From the NCBI RefSeq assembly GCF_900009145.1, contig NZ_LN889782.1, forward strand, positions 1,535,270 to 1,571,877: 36,608 nucleotides of DNA, given 5' to 3'. Positions 1 through 7,862 of the stretch are shown here, in pieces (position 1 is the first letter of the stretch; the number at the start of each line of letters is the position of its first letter). The position numbers and the translations under genes were made by a program. The notes beneath the pieces were generated by a model, which was not told the DNA's origin, made no database searches, and was given only the letters and a program-made list of their open reading frames with translations. Source of the stretch: Planktothrix tepida PCC 9214. GTDB taxonomy: Bacteria; Cyanobacteriota; Cyanobacteriia; Cyanobacteriales; Microcoleaceae.

Positions 1-913
1 CACCTATAATGGTGCTAGTCGTGTTTCCAATGTTTTAGAAAAATTGCGATCACAAAAGGGAACAGAAAATATCACTTGGGAAATTATTGTTGTTGATAAT
101 AATAGCAATGATCAAACCGCTAATATTATTCAGGAGATTATCACATCATGGCATGAATTGTTTCCACTTCGCTATATTTTTGAAAAACAACAGGGTATTG
201 CCTTTGCTAGACAACGAGGAATAGAAGAAAGTCAAGGAGAATTGGTTGCTTTTATCGATGATGATAATTTTCCTGATGAAAATTGGGTATTACAAGCCTA
301 CTTGTTCGCCAAAGAACACCCTAAAGCGGGGAGTTATGGGGGACAAATTCATGCCAATTATCAAGTGGAGCCGCCTCAAAATTTTAAACGAGTTGAACAT
401 TTATTATTAGCAATTCGAGAAAGTGGTGATCAGCCCTTTTTATTTTGTCCTGAACGCTTACAACTTCCTTGCGGTGCGGGGTTAGTCGTGCGGAAAAAAG
501 CTTGGTTGGATCACGTTCCTTCTCAATTGATGAATATAGGACGAGGAGGAAATGATTATGAAATTTCTTTACATTTATATCAGGGAGGTTGGGAAATTTG
601 GTATAACCCCAAGATGCACCTTGATCATTATATTCCCAGTAAGCGGCTTGATAAAAAATATTTGTTATCCCTAGCTTCTTTATATGGTTCAAAATCCTGT
701 GAATTTAGAATGTTGATTACGTCGACTTGGGAAAAACCCCTAGTATTTTTTAAGGTGATGTTTGGAGGGATTAAACGCTCTATTAAACATCAAATTCAGC
801 ATTCAAAAGATATTAAGATTGATCTTGCTGCTGCTTGTGAATTAGAATTTTTTAGAGCCAGTGCTATCAGTCCTTTTTATTTTTTAAAAAAAGCTATCTT
901 CAAAAAATCTTGA
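1..913 (+). CDS. HpsE-like family 2 glycosyltransferase, 5' end outside window
   Basis: The reading frame is open from base 2, so this is the 3' part of a gene that starts just before the window. A TTG at 44 is in frame but is not the start, because coding similarity to the paralogue at 4747 begins at base 2 (TYNG). By comparison with that 316-residue paralogue, about 10 residues are missing. The visible part has the GT-A nucleotide-binding stretch (IIVVDNNSNDQTA), an acidic DDD metal/sugar-nucleotide motif (AFIDDDNFPDENW) and the later GGWEIWYNP block shared with the paralogue. Expected role: transfer of a sugar from a nucleotide-sugar donor during surface-polysaccharide assembly. Substrate and linkage cannot be read from sequence. 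The family assignment is firm; the link to HpsE comes from remembered family features. Confidence 0.85.
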   Translation, partial: TYNGASRVSNVLEKLRSQKGTENITWEIIVVDNNSNDQTANIIQEIITSWHELFPLRYIFEKQQGIAFARQRGIEESQGELVAFIDDDNFPDENWVLQAYLFAKEHPKAGSYGGQIHANYQVEPPQNFKRVEHLLLAIRESGDQPFLFCPERLQLPCGAGLVVRKKAWLDHVPSQLMNIGRGGNDYEISLHLYQGGWEIWYNPKMHLDHYIPSKRLDKKYLLSLASLYGSKSCEFRMLITSTWEKPLVFFKVMFGGIKRSIKHQIQHSKDIKIDLAAACELEFFRASAISPFYFLKKAIFKKS

Positions 914-937
914 TTTTCTTAAATTACAACAATCGAA

Positions 938-1885
938 TTAAAATATTTTTTTTAAAGTGGATAATATTTTTGAGGAAATAGCGGGTGGAAATAAAACAAT
1001 AATTAAACTTTTTAAAAGAATTATCAGGCAAAATCGCCATTGTTGTAAGGCGGAGGAATCATATCGAATATAATTGAATAAAAACCCAATAGTAGCACGA
1101 CCTTTTTCTGGAGATGGATATCCTTCTAAAGCTCGATCAATAAAATATTTATAAATTTTTGCTAAACTTTGTTTTTTTAAATGTTGTAATGACGAAGGAG
1201 CTTGCAAAAAGGCTTTTTCAATCACTGCTACACATTGTTTTTCTTGTCTAAGTATTTGGGATGAAATAGAATAGGGAGACATTCGATAAAATACCTGAAC
1301 CACAGGAACAGCTACAAAATGATAACGAGCAGCTAAACGAATATATAAATCTCGATCTTGTCCCCCTAATAGGGATTGGTCAAATCCTCCAACTTCCGCA
1401 AAAGCTTCCCGACGAATTAAAGGATTAGAACCATTTTCTAAAAAATTTTGTATTAATAACTCAGCATAAACATCCCCATTAAATGTTAAATGTCTACCGG
1501 ATTTTAGAAAATTTCCTGACTCATCAATATAATCTGTCCAGCTATAGGCTACCGCAGCTTGAGGATGGTTTTTTAAAGCTTGATATTGAGATTCTAATTT
1601 ATCAGGAGTCCAGAGATCATCCGCATCCAATAAGGCTATATATTCACCAGTAGCAACAGCAAGTCCTCGATTTCGGCTCGTTGGAGCACCAGAATTAGGA
1701 TAGGAAAAAACTTGAATTCGAGGATCATGAATATGAGAAACAATATCTAAAGTAGAATCTGTTGAACCATCATTAATTACAATAATTTCAAAATACTGAA
1801 AGGTTTGATTTAAAATAGAATCAATTGTTTGTTTAATCGTTTTTTCTGCATTATAGGCTGGGATGACTACAGAGATTATCGCCAT
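938..1885 (-). CDS. family 2 glycosyltransferase
   Basis: This 315-residue GT-A protein has an N-terminal Rossmann-like start (ISVVIPAYNAEKTI), an INDGSTDST nucleotide-binding segment near residues 38-45 and the DXD-type motif LDADD near 86-90. A downstream QDRDLYIRL block matches the usual acidic acceptor/catalytic region of GT2. The C-terminal 40 residues contain a hydrophobic stretch (IILLKSLIIVLF) that may hold it to the membrane. It is closely related to the products at 5740-6675 and 6689-7603, and all three share an AVAYSWTDYIDES block. It lies tail-to-tail with the gene ending at 913, with a 24-base gap. No clear Shine-Dalgarno sequence precedes the ATG. Likely role: adding one sugar to a surface glycan. 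The donor is unknown. Confidence 0.9.
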   Translation of the reverse strand: MAIISVVIPAYNAEKTIKQTIDSILNQTFQYFEIIVINDGSTDSTLDIVSHIHDPRIQVFSYPNSGAPTSRNRGLAVATGEYIALLDADDLWTPDKLESQYQALKNHPQAAVAYSWTDYIDESGNFLKSGRHLTFNGDVYAELLIQNFLENGSNPLIRREAFAEVGGFDQSLLGGQDRDLYIRLAARYHFVAVPVVQVFYRMSPYSISSQILRQEKQCVAVIEKAFLQAPSSLQHLKKQSLAKIYKYFIDRALEGYPSPEKGRATIGFLFNYIRYDSSALQQWRFCLIILLKSLIIVLFPPAISSKILSTLKKIF

Positions 1886-2198
1886 ATTTAAAATTAACTT
1901 TGCAGACTAACTTCTAGTATCAAATTTATATCAGAAAAATATTAATTGAGCAATGATTAACAAGAGTTGTTTACAAAAATTAAAATAAGGTCAATAAAAT
2001 TAATACATTTTTTACCAAAAAGCCAGATCATCTATGTTAAGTTAACACTACATAGATTAAAATTCAGGTTAAAGCTTCATACTTAAGGTATAAATTCTGA
2101 GTTTCCCTTGAAAATGTTGTTGAGATTTTACAACTCTCCTAATTTTATTTCATGAAAATAATTTCTATTGTCAACCTGAAATTATAAATTCTCGGTAT
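1886..2198. other. AT-rich divergent intergenic region
   Basis: This gap separates two divergently oriented glycosyltransferase genes and so should hold both promoters. I see AT-rich sequence and a short GTTAAGTTAAC dyad near 2037, but no convincing -35/-10 pair, terminator or protein-like remnant in any frame. Confidence 0.4.
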
Positions 2199-3293
2199 AT
2201 GATACTTTTTTCTAAAATTCATGTTTTAATGCTCCCAGATTTTCGCCAAGATAACCCCTATCAATCTTTACTGACTGAAGGGTTAGCTCAAGAAAAAATT
2301 CACGTTGAGTTTTCGCATTACTATCTAAATTATTTTCCGATTTTAAGAGGTGCTTTAAAACACAACTTCCGTTCTGTTAATATTGTTCATCTTCATTGGC
2401 TTGAATTTTATATCAAGGCACCCAAAAAATTTCCTAAATTGCTAGTTTGTCTTAAGTTTTTATTAGATATTATTTTGGTGCGAATGTTAGGTCTTAAAAT
2501 TGTTTGGACTGTTCACAACCAATTTTCTCATGATGATTCATTTCCCGAATTAGAACGTTGGACAAGAGGTATTTTATCTTGGTTAGTAGATGGGATTATT
2601 TTCCATAGTTATTCCAGCTTAAAATTAGTCGATAGGGTTTGTAATTTTAATAAAAAAAAATCGATTATTATTCCTCATGGACATTATCGAGATGTTTATG
2701 ACGTTCCCATTAATTCTAGTGAGTCTCGAAAACGCTTAGGATTACCCTTAGCAGGTCGTATTTATATGAATATAGGTTATCTAAAACCTTATAAAAAAAT
2801 AGAGAAATTGATAACTATATGGAAAAATAACCAAGATTTTTTTACGGATGATACCTTAGTGATTGTAGGTAAGCCTGTGAATAAATCTTATTATTTAGAA
2901 TTAGAAGAATTATCTAAAAATATCCCTGGATTGATTCTGATTCCAGAGTTTGTTGAACCTCATAATATTCCTACTTTTTTAAGTGCTGCGGATGTGATTG
3001 TATTTCCTTTTGAAAAGATTTTAACATCAGGAAGTTTAATTTTAGCCATGTCTTATAACAAACCTATTATTGCACCAGACTTAGGCGGAATTGCAGAAAC
3101 CTTGGGTGTCGCTAATCAACTTTTATACGACCCCAAGGATGAACAAGGTTTACTGAAAGCCTTACAAAAAAGCACAACTCTTGATTTACAGGCTTTAAGT
3201 TTATTAGTAAAACAAGAATGTGATGATTTAGATTGGGGTTTAATTGCAAAAAAAACAGCAGAGTTTTATCAATTTATTCTATGTAAATATTAA
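2199..3293 (+). CDS. GT-B fold glycosyltransferase (family 4 type)
   Basis: The product has 364 residues. The N-terminal half carries HxH-type motifs (IVHLHWLEFY, WTVHN) typical of the acceptor domain of GT-B enzymes. The C-terminal half begins near residue 185 with IYMNIGYLKPYKKIEKL and ends with a donor-binding region (LSAADVIVFPF, then TSGSLILAMSYNKPIIAP, then LGGIAE). The classical EX7E motif is replaced by the TSGS version, known from a branch of GT4-like enzymes. The protein is probably cytoplasmic or peripheral to the membrane. The stop codon directly abuts the end of a decayed minus-strand gene at 3294. Expected role: a retaining glycosyl transfer in surface-polysaccharide synthesis. 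The sugar specificity cannot be inferred. Confidence 0.87.
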   Translation: MILFSKIHVLMLPDFRQDNPYQSLLTEGLAQEKIHVEFSHYYLNYFPILRGALKHNFRSVNIVHLHWLEFYIKAPKKFPKLLVCLKFLLDIILVRMLGLKIVWTVHNQFSHDDSFPELERWTRGILSWLVDGIIFHSYSSLKLVDRVCNFNKKKSIIIPHGHYRDVYDVPINSSESRKRLGLPLAGRIYMNIGYLKPYKKIEKLITIWKNNQDFFTDDTLVIVGKPVNKSYYLELEELSKNIPGLILIPEFVEPHNIPTFLSAADVIVFPFEKILTSGSLILAMSYNKPIIAPDLGGIAETLGVANQLLYDPKDEQGLLKALQKSTTLDLQALSLLVKQECDDLDWGLIAKKTAEFYQFILCKY

Positions 3294-3601
3294 CTAACCT
3301 TGATAAATTAAAGGTTTAATTCGATCTATATAAGCACATCTCCAGGGTGTTAATGCAGAGAATCCCTTTTTAACCGTTCTTTGAATGGTCGTTTTTGATC
3401 AATATTGTAGTGATACCAATGTTGAATTCGGGGTAAGGTTTTTTTGGGGGGGGGTTCCCCTCTAAACACTGAAAATACAGCCACATCCCCATATTGCTGC
3501 ATTAGATTCATATTTTGCCAATTCCGTAGGGGCGCATCCGATCTTGGGGGATAGGGTAAATCACGGGTAATACATAACGTCCGTACAGAAGTATTTAACA
3601 T
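3294..3601 (-). pseudogene. broken GT4-type glycosyltransferase, mostly N-terminus
   Basis: The open frame from 3601 down to 3350 encodes 83 residues beginning with a typical GT4 N-terminus (LCITRDLPYPPRSDAPLRNW) and stops after KRDSLH, far short of a normal 350-400-residue enzyme. Below the stop, another frame reads PWRCAYIDRIKPLIYQG and then stops at 3294-3296. That looks like a genuine protein C-terminus, so the gene probably lost its middle by an internal deletion that also shifted frame. A homopolymeric tract, T7G9 on the plus strand at 3439-3454, lies inside the surviving N-terminal part, with coding sense kept on both sides. The N-terminal family call is fairly sure. That the short C-terminal piece belongs to the same gene is inference. 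Confidence 0.7.
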
Positions 3602-3662
3602 TAAATTTAACCTTCCATGATGACAATTAGTCTAAACAGATTGTATAATACAAGTTAACCCA

Positions 3663-4556
3663 ATGCTATCGATTGAGGTCTGGCTTCCGTTGAAACCTTT
3701 TTACCCCCGATTATTTTTAGTTGGCTGTCCCCGTTCAGGGACAACACTATTGCAAAGTTTATTAGCGGCTCATTCCAAAATTGCATCTTTTCCTGAATCC
3801 CATTTTTTTCCTTATTTGTTAGGAAATCGTTCAAGTTGGCGGGCAAAATTGAGGATTCCTTCTCCTTTAGCTCGAAAACGATTTAACCAATTTTTAGCAG
3901 AAACAGGTCATCCTGAATTGAAACGATATTTACCTAAAACGGTGGTGTTTAACATTCAATATATCCAAGGGTTTATTCGAGTTTTGGATGAATTGACTCA
4001 ACAGCAGAAAAAAAAATTATGGTTAGAAAAAACTCCTGGGAATTTATATTATATTAGCTATATCGAAAAACGAGTTGCCGGGGCTAAATTTATTCATTTA
4101 GTTCGCCAGGGAACAGATGTTGTTAGTTCCCTTTATGATGTCACCCATCAATATCCTGATGATTGGAAAGGAGCTTGGAATTTAGATCGTTGTATTCGAC
4201 GATGGATTAAAGATGTTCGTTTAAGTTACCAACATCTACATAAACCTAATCATATCCTAGTTCAATATGAACAACTCATTGAAAACCAACCTTTGGTTTT
4301 AGCAAAACTCTGTGAGTTTATCGGTGTAGACTATGAACCGAAAATGTTGCAAAATTATCAGAAAGCTGCCAAAAAAGTAACATTACCCTTTGAATCTTGG
4401 AAGGTTTCTGTACAACAAGGAATTTATAATCCCTTTGATCAGAAATTTCATCAACTGTTTAACGAAGAACAAAAACAATATATTCTTCAAGAACTTTCTG
4501 AAGCAAATTTTGAATTTAGCCAAAAATTAGCTAGATTTAAGCTTTTGATTAAATAG
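3663..4556 (+). CDS. sulfotransferase family protein
   Basis: This 297-residue protein has the 5'-phosphosulfate-binding loop of PAPS-dependent sulfotransferases near residues 19-31 (LVGCPRSGTTLLQ). The 3'-phosphate-binding segment is near 142-157 (KFIHLVRQGTDVVSSLY). A conserved LEKTPGN block near 121-127 matches the usual EKTP region that follows the acceptor site. There is no signal peptide, so it probably acts in the cytoplasm, moving sulfate from PAPS onto a hydroxyl or amine of a glycan precursor. Its place among glycosyltransferases supports a polysaccharide substrate, but lipid or small-molecule acceptors cannot be excluded. The second sulfotransferase at 9087 shares the motifs but is clearly a different subgroup. 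Confidence 0.88.
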   Translation: MLSIEVWLPLKPFYPRLFLVGCPRSGTTLLQSLLAAHSKIASFPESHFFPYLLGNRSSWRAKLRIPSPLARKRFNQFLAETGHPELKRYLPKTVVFNIQYIQGFIRVLDELTQQQKKKLWLEKTPGNLYYISYIEKRVAGAKFIHLVRQGTDVVSSLYDVTHQYPDDWKGAWNLDRCIRRWIKDVRLSYQHLHKPNHILVQYEQLIENQPLVLAKLCEFIGVDYEPKMLQNYQKAAKKVTLPFESWKVSVQQGIYNPFDQKFHQLFNEEQKQYILQELSEANFEFSQKLARFKLLIK

Positions 4557-4605
4557 ATAACAGCCCTAGAACATCAAAAAAACTAAAAAAAAACCAATAT
4601 GCAAA

Positions 4606-4680
4606 GCTTGTAAAAGGGAGTTTTTAAGAAGTAGTGTGATCAGTCCTTTTTATTTATGGAAGTGGAAACAACGAGATTAA
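4606..4680 (+). pseudogene. C-terminal remnant of an HpsE-like glycosyltransferase
   Basis: In this gap the plus strand reads ACKREFLRSSVISPFYLW, then a few residues and TAA at 4678. This aligns with the last residues of the gene ending at 913 (ACELEFFRASAISPFYFL). There is no start and no upstream catalytic region, so about 25 codons of a third HpsE-like copy survive directly in front of the intact copy at 4747. Most likely the copy was deleted by recombination between repeated glycosyltransferase genes. Confidence 0.72.
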
Positions 4681-4746
4681 CCGAAACTTATTAATTTTTC
4701 TAGTTATAAAATAGGATCAACTCATTCTAAAGAAGACTTACGAACA

Positions 4747-5697
4747 ATGATCGATTTTACCATTGTTATTCCTACCTATAATGGCTCTATTCGTGTTCCT
4801 GATGTTTTAGAAAAATTGCGATCGCAAAAGGGAACAGAAAATATCGCTTGGGAAATTATTGTTGTTGATAATAATAGTAGCGATGAAACCGCTACTATTG
4901 TTCAGGACATGATAAATTCTTGGCAAGAATTTTTTCCTCTGCGGTATGTGTTTGAATTGCAACAGGGTGCGGCTTTTGCCCGACAACGGGGACTAGAGGA
5001 AGCTCAGGGGGAGTTAATTGGGTTTCTGGATGATGATAACTGGCCGGATGAAAATTGGGTAGCCCAAGCATATCAGTTTGCACAGGTTTATCCCCAAGCG
5101 GGTGCCTATGGCGGACAAATTCATGGGGTTTATGAAGTTCCACCCCCAGAAAATTTTAAGGCAATTGAGGGATTTTTAGCTATTCGAGAACGGGGGCCAG
5201 AACCCAACCGTTATCAACCCCAGGTGTTAAGCTTACCCCCAGGAGCAGCAATGGTGGTTAGAAAGCAGGTGTGGAGTGAAATTGTACCCAAGCAACCTCA
5301 AATGAGTGGGAAGTTGCCAGGGGGAAAAATGGTGCAAGGGGATGATTGGGAACCGTTAATGTATTTATACAAAGCAGGTTGGGAAATTTGGTATAATCCA
5401 TCTATGCACACTTACCATCAGATTCCGGCTTGGCGACTCAAACGGGATTACTTGTTATCTTTGATTCAGGGATCATGTTTATCTTTTTGTCCCTTACGAA
5501 TGATCGGTGCTAAATTCTATGAAAAGCCTATGATTTTGGTGCGAACTATAGTAGGAAATAGTTACAATGCAATTGAACATTATTTTAAATATCAGGGTCA
5601 GTTTAAAACGGATTTAATTGCTGAGTGTAAAATGCAGATTTATTTAAGCCGGATTAGGAGTGTTTTTTACTTGTTAAATAGACAGTTTAAAGACTAA
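4747..5697 (+). CDS. hpsE: HpsE-like family 2 glycosyltransferase
   Basis: This complete 316-residue GT-A enzyme has the Rossmann start FTIVIPTYNG, the nucleotide-binding segment IIVVDNNSSDETA (residues 38-50), DDD at 95-97 inside GFLDDDNWPDENW, and a LPPGAAMVVRK block. A QGDDWEPLMYLYKAGWEIWY region supplies the usual acidic catalytic ED/DD pair. The layout fits the cyanobacterial family called HpsE, needed for hormogonium polysaccharide in Nostoc punctiforme. I base that name on recalled family features, and the hps-like prepilin genes 8 kb downstream support it. The start ATG follows a short AT-rich leader with no strong ribosome-binding site. Its first roughly 130 bases are nearly identical to the copy at the window start, while the 3' half is much more diverged. 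Confidence 0.82.
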   Translation: MIDFTIVIPTYNGSIRVPDVLEKLRSQKGTENIAWEIIVVDNNSSDETATIVQDMINSWQEFFPLRYVFELQQGAAFARQRGLEEAQGELIGFLDDDNWPDENWVAQAYQFAQVYPQAGAYGGQIHGVYEVPPPENFKAIEGFLAIRERGPEPNRYQPQVLSLPPGAAMVVRKQVWSEIVPKQPQMSGKLPGGKMVQGDDWEPLMYLYKAGWEIWYNPSMHTYHQIPAWRLKRDYLLSLIQGSCLSFCPLRMIGAKFYEKPMILVRTIVGNSYNAIEHYFKYQGQFKTDLIAECKMQIYLSRIRSVFYLLNRQFKD

Positions 5698-5739
5698 AAT
5701 AAAAATCAATTAGAAACAATTGAATATTGCTAATAAATT

Positions 5740-6675
5740 ATGGTTTTAATTTCTGTTGTTATTCCTGTATATAATGGAGAAAAAACAATTCAACAAACAA
5801 TTAATTCAGTTTTAAATCAAACTTTTAAAGACTGGGAATTAATTATTGTTGATGATGGTTCTCAAGACTCAACAGTTAAGATAATTAGGGAAATAGAAGA
5901 TTCACGAATTAGAATATTGTCTTACGATAATGGAGGGTTAGCTATTAGTCGCAATCGAGGTATTGATCAGGCTCAAGGTGAATATATTACTTTTCTGGAT
6001 GCTGATGACTTATGGACTCCAGAGAAATTAGAAGCGCAGTTTCAAGCGTTACAAGAGAATCCAGAGGCTGCTGTTGCCTATAGTTGGACAGACTATATTG
6101 ATGAGTCAAGCCAATTTTTGCATTCTGGCAGACAGATTACAATTAATGGGAATATTTATCAACATTTATTAGTAAATAATTTTTTAGAAAATGGTTCTAA
6201 CCCGTTAATTCGTAAACAAGCGTTAAATCAAGTTGGGGGATTTGACAGTTCGATTAACTCAGTAGCCGATTGGGATATGTGGCTGAGATTAGCAGCACTT
6301 TATCAATTTGTAGCAGTTCCACTCCCTCAGATTTTATATCGAGTTTCTACTCGTTCAATGTCCTCTCAAATTAAAAATCAAGAAAGAGAATGTTTAAAAG
6401 TCATTGAAAAAGCTTTTGAACAAGCACCTGAGTCTTTACACCCTTTAAAACGAAAGACTTTAGCAGAACTATATAAATATCTAATGTGGAAAATTTTTCA
6501 GCAGCAGCCGAATCCTAAGCAAGGTTTGATTTTAATGGAATATCTTATTAATTATTCTACCCATGAGCCTGAATGGAAAAAAGAAATAAAATTCATCTTA
6601 ATCATGTTTATAAAAAGTTTAATAACCTTAACTTTACCTTCTAGGTTTTCCCAAAAAATTCTTAAAAAAGATTAG
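5740..6675 (+). CDS. family 2 glycosyltransferase
   Basis: The product has 311 residues with a GT-A fold: ISVVIPVYNGEKTI at the N-terminus, VDDGSQDST near 38-45, LDADD at 86-90, and VADWDMWLRL as the acidic catalytic block. It is a paralogue of the genes at 938 and 6689, sharing YSWTDYIDESS and NFLENGSNPLIRK. The C-terminus is hydrophobic (FILIMFIKSLITLTLP) and may associate with the inner membrane. It starts 42 bases after the HpsE-like gene on the same strand, so the two are probably cotranscribed. It ends 13 bases from its convergent paralogue at 6689. The sugar donor and acceptor are unknown. Confidence 0.9.
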   Translation: MVLISVVIPVYNGEKTIQQTINSVLNQTFKDWELIIVDDGSQDSTVKIIREIEDSRIRILSYDNGGLAISRNRGIDQAQGEYITFLDADDLWTPEKLEAQFQALQENPEAAVAYSWTDYIDESSQFLHSGRQITINGNIYQHLLVNNFLENGSNPLIRKQALNQVGGFDSSINSVADWDMWLRLAALYQFVAVPLPQILYRVSTRSMSSQIKNQERECLKVIEKAFEQAPESLHPLKRKTLAELYKYLMWKIFQQQPNPKQGLILMEYLINYSTHEPEWKKEIKFILIMFIKSLITLTLPSRFSQKILKKD

Positions 6676-6688
6676 TTATATTAAGGAG

Positions 6689-7603
6689 TTAATTAACTAT
6701 TTTGGGTCGAAAAAACATGAGTATTATTTTAATAGTTGCACTCATAATAATTTTTGGTTTTAATAATAATTCGGGTTTATATTTGCAATATTGCCATAAA
6801 CAGTAGGCAGCTATTCCAGCATTCTGCCGTGAAGGAGAGTCTTCAATGGCTTTAAAAGTAAGGTATTTATATATATTCGCAAGGCTTCTTTTTTTGAGGA
6901 ATTTTAATGAATCAGGAGCTTGGCTAAAAGATTGTTCAATTACTTTTGTGCTACTTGCTTCTAATTTTAACACATTAGCAGATGCTGATTGAGAGGATTG
7001 TCTATATAAAATTTGAGGTTTAGGAATAGTAATAAACTGATACTGTTTTGCTAATCTAAGCCACATATCCCAATCTTCAGCAGGGGGTAAGGATGAATCA
7101 AATTCACCAACTTCTTCTAAAGCATCACGACGAATTAAAGGATTAGAGCCATTTTCAAGTATATTAACGACTAATAGGTTCGGATAAACATCCCCATTAA
7201 TAGTAATGTGACTCCCTGGTCTTAAAAATCGGCTAGATTCATCAATGTAATCCGTCCAACTATAAGCAACAGCAGCTTCAGGATTATTTTGCAAAGCTTG
7301 ATATTGATCCTCAATCTTATCTGGTGTCCACAGATCATCTGCATCTATAAACGCTATATACTCACCATTAGCATGAGATATACCTCGATTACGACTAACA
7401 GCTTGATTCCCATTAGGATAGGAGAAAACCTTGATCCGAGGATCATTAATACTGGAAATAACATCTAAAGTTGAGTCAGTGGAACCATCATTGATTATAA
7501 TCAGTTCAAAATCAGTAAAAGTTTGATTTAATACTGATTCAATTGTATAATAAATTGTTTTTTCTCCGTTGAACACTGGAATAATAACTGAAATTAGAGG
7601 CAT
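6689..7603 (-). CDS. family 2 glycosyltransferase
   Basis: The product has 304 residues and the same domain plan as its convergent neighbour: ISVIIPVFNGEKTI, INDGSTDST near 38-45, IDADD at 86-90, and AEDWDMWLRL. This last block keeps the ED pair usually expected for the catalytic base. A short hydrophobic C-terminus (IIMSATIKIILMFF) could anchor it peripherally. Conserved blocks are also similar to the 5740 gene at DNA level, forming a large inverted repeat with a 13-base centre. About 110 bases upstream of its start lies a decayed GT2 start, suggesting that tandem copies were once present here. Predicted role: sugar addition in surface-glycan assembly. Confidence 0.9.
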   Translation of the reverse strand: MPLISVIIPVFNGEKTIYYTIESVLNQTFTDFELIIINDGSTDSTLDVISSINDPRIKVFSYPNGNQAVSRNRGISHANGEYIAFIDADDLWTPDKIEDQYQALQNNPEAAVAYSWTDYIDESSRFLRPGSHITINGDVYPNLLVVNILENGSNPLIRRDALEEVGEFDSSLPPAEDWDMWLRLAKQYQFITIPKPQILYRQSSQSASANVLKLEASSTKVIEQSFSQAPDSLKFLKKRSLANIYKYLTFKAIEDSPSRQNAGIAAYCLWQYCKYKPELLLKPKIIMSATIKIILMFFRPKIVN

Positions 7604-7712
7604 ATTTTTTAATCAAGAGTAGTTTCAATCAATGATGTTATTACACCAATATTTTTAATAATACCATATTTATTGAGGATAGTTTTAGCTTGCTGTTTCG
7701 GTAAAAAAACTC

Positions 7713-7832
7713 CGTAGATCCATCATTAATAACAATTAATTCCCAGTCTATAAATGTTTGATTCAAAACAGACTTAATGGTTGATTAAATGGTTTTTTCA
7801 GCATTATAGACCTGAATAATTATAGAAATCAT
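7713..7832 (-). pseudogene. N-terminal remnant of a GT2 glycosyltransferase
   Basis: Reading from an ATG at 7832 towards lower coordinates gives MISIIIQVYNAEKTI, a TAA stop, then STIKSVLNQTFIDWELIVIN and DGST before similarity ends. This is the GT2 N-terminus seen in the three intact paralogues, with one in-frame nonsense codon and no remaining catalytic region. It is a dead, roughly 40-codon scrap from another copy of the family. Confidence 0.8.
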
Positions 7833-7862
7833 AGAGATCAAGTAATAGAAAGTAACAGAAAA

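Noticed and set aside
384-692. 102-codon minus-strand open frame
   Set aside because: It overlaps the HpsE-like glycosyltransferase frame, which has clear motifs; the opposite reading has no recognisable domain.
44-913. TTG at 44 as the start of the first gene
   Set aside because: The same frame is open to base 2 and aligns with residues of the paralogue upstream of this codon, so the gene is cut by the window edge.
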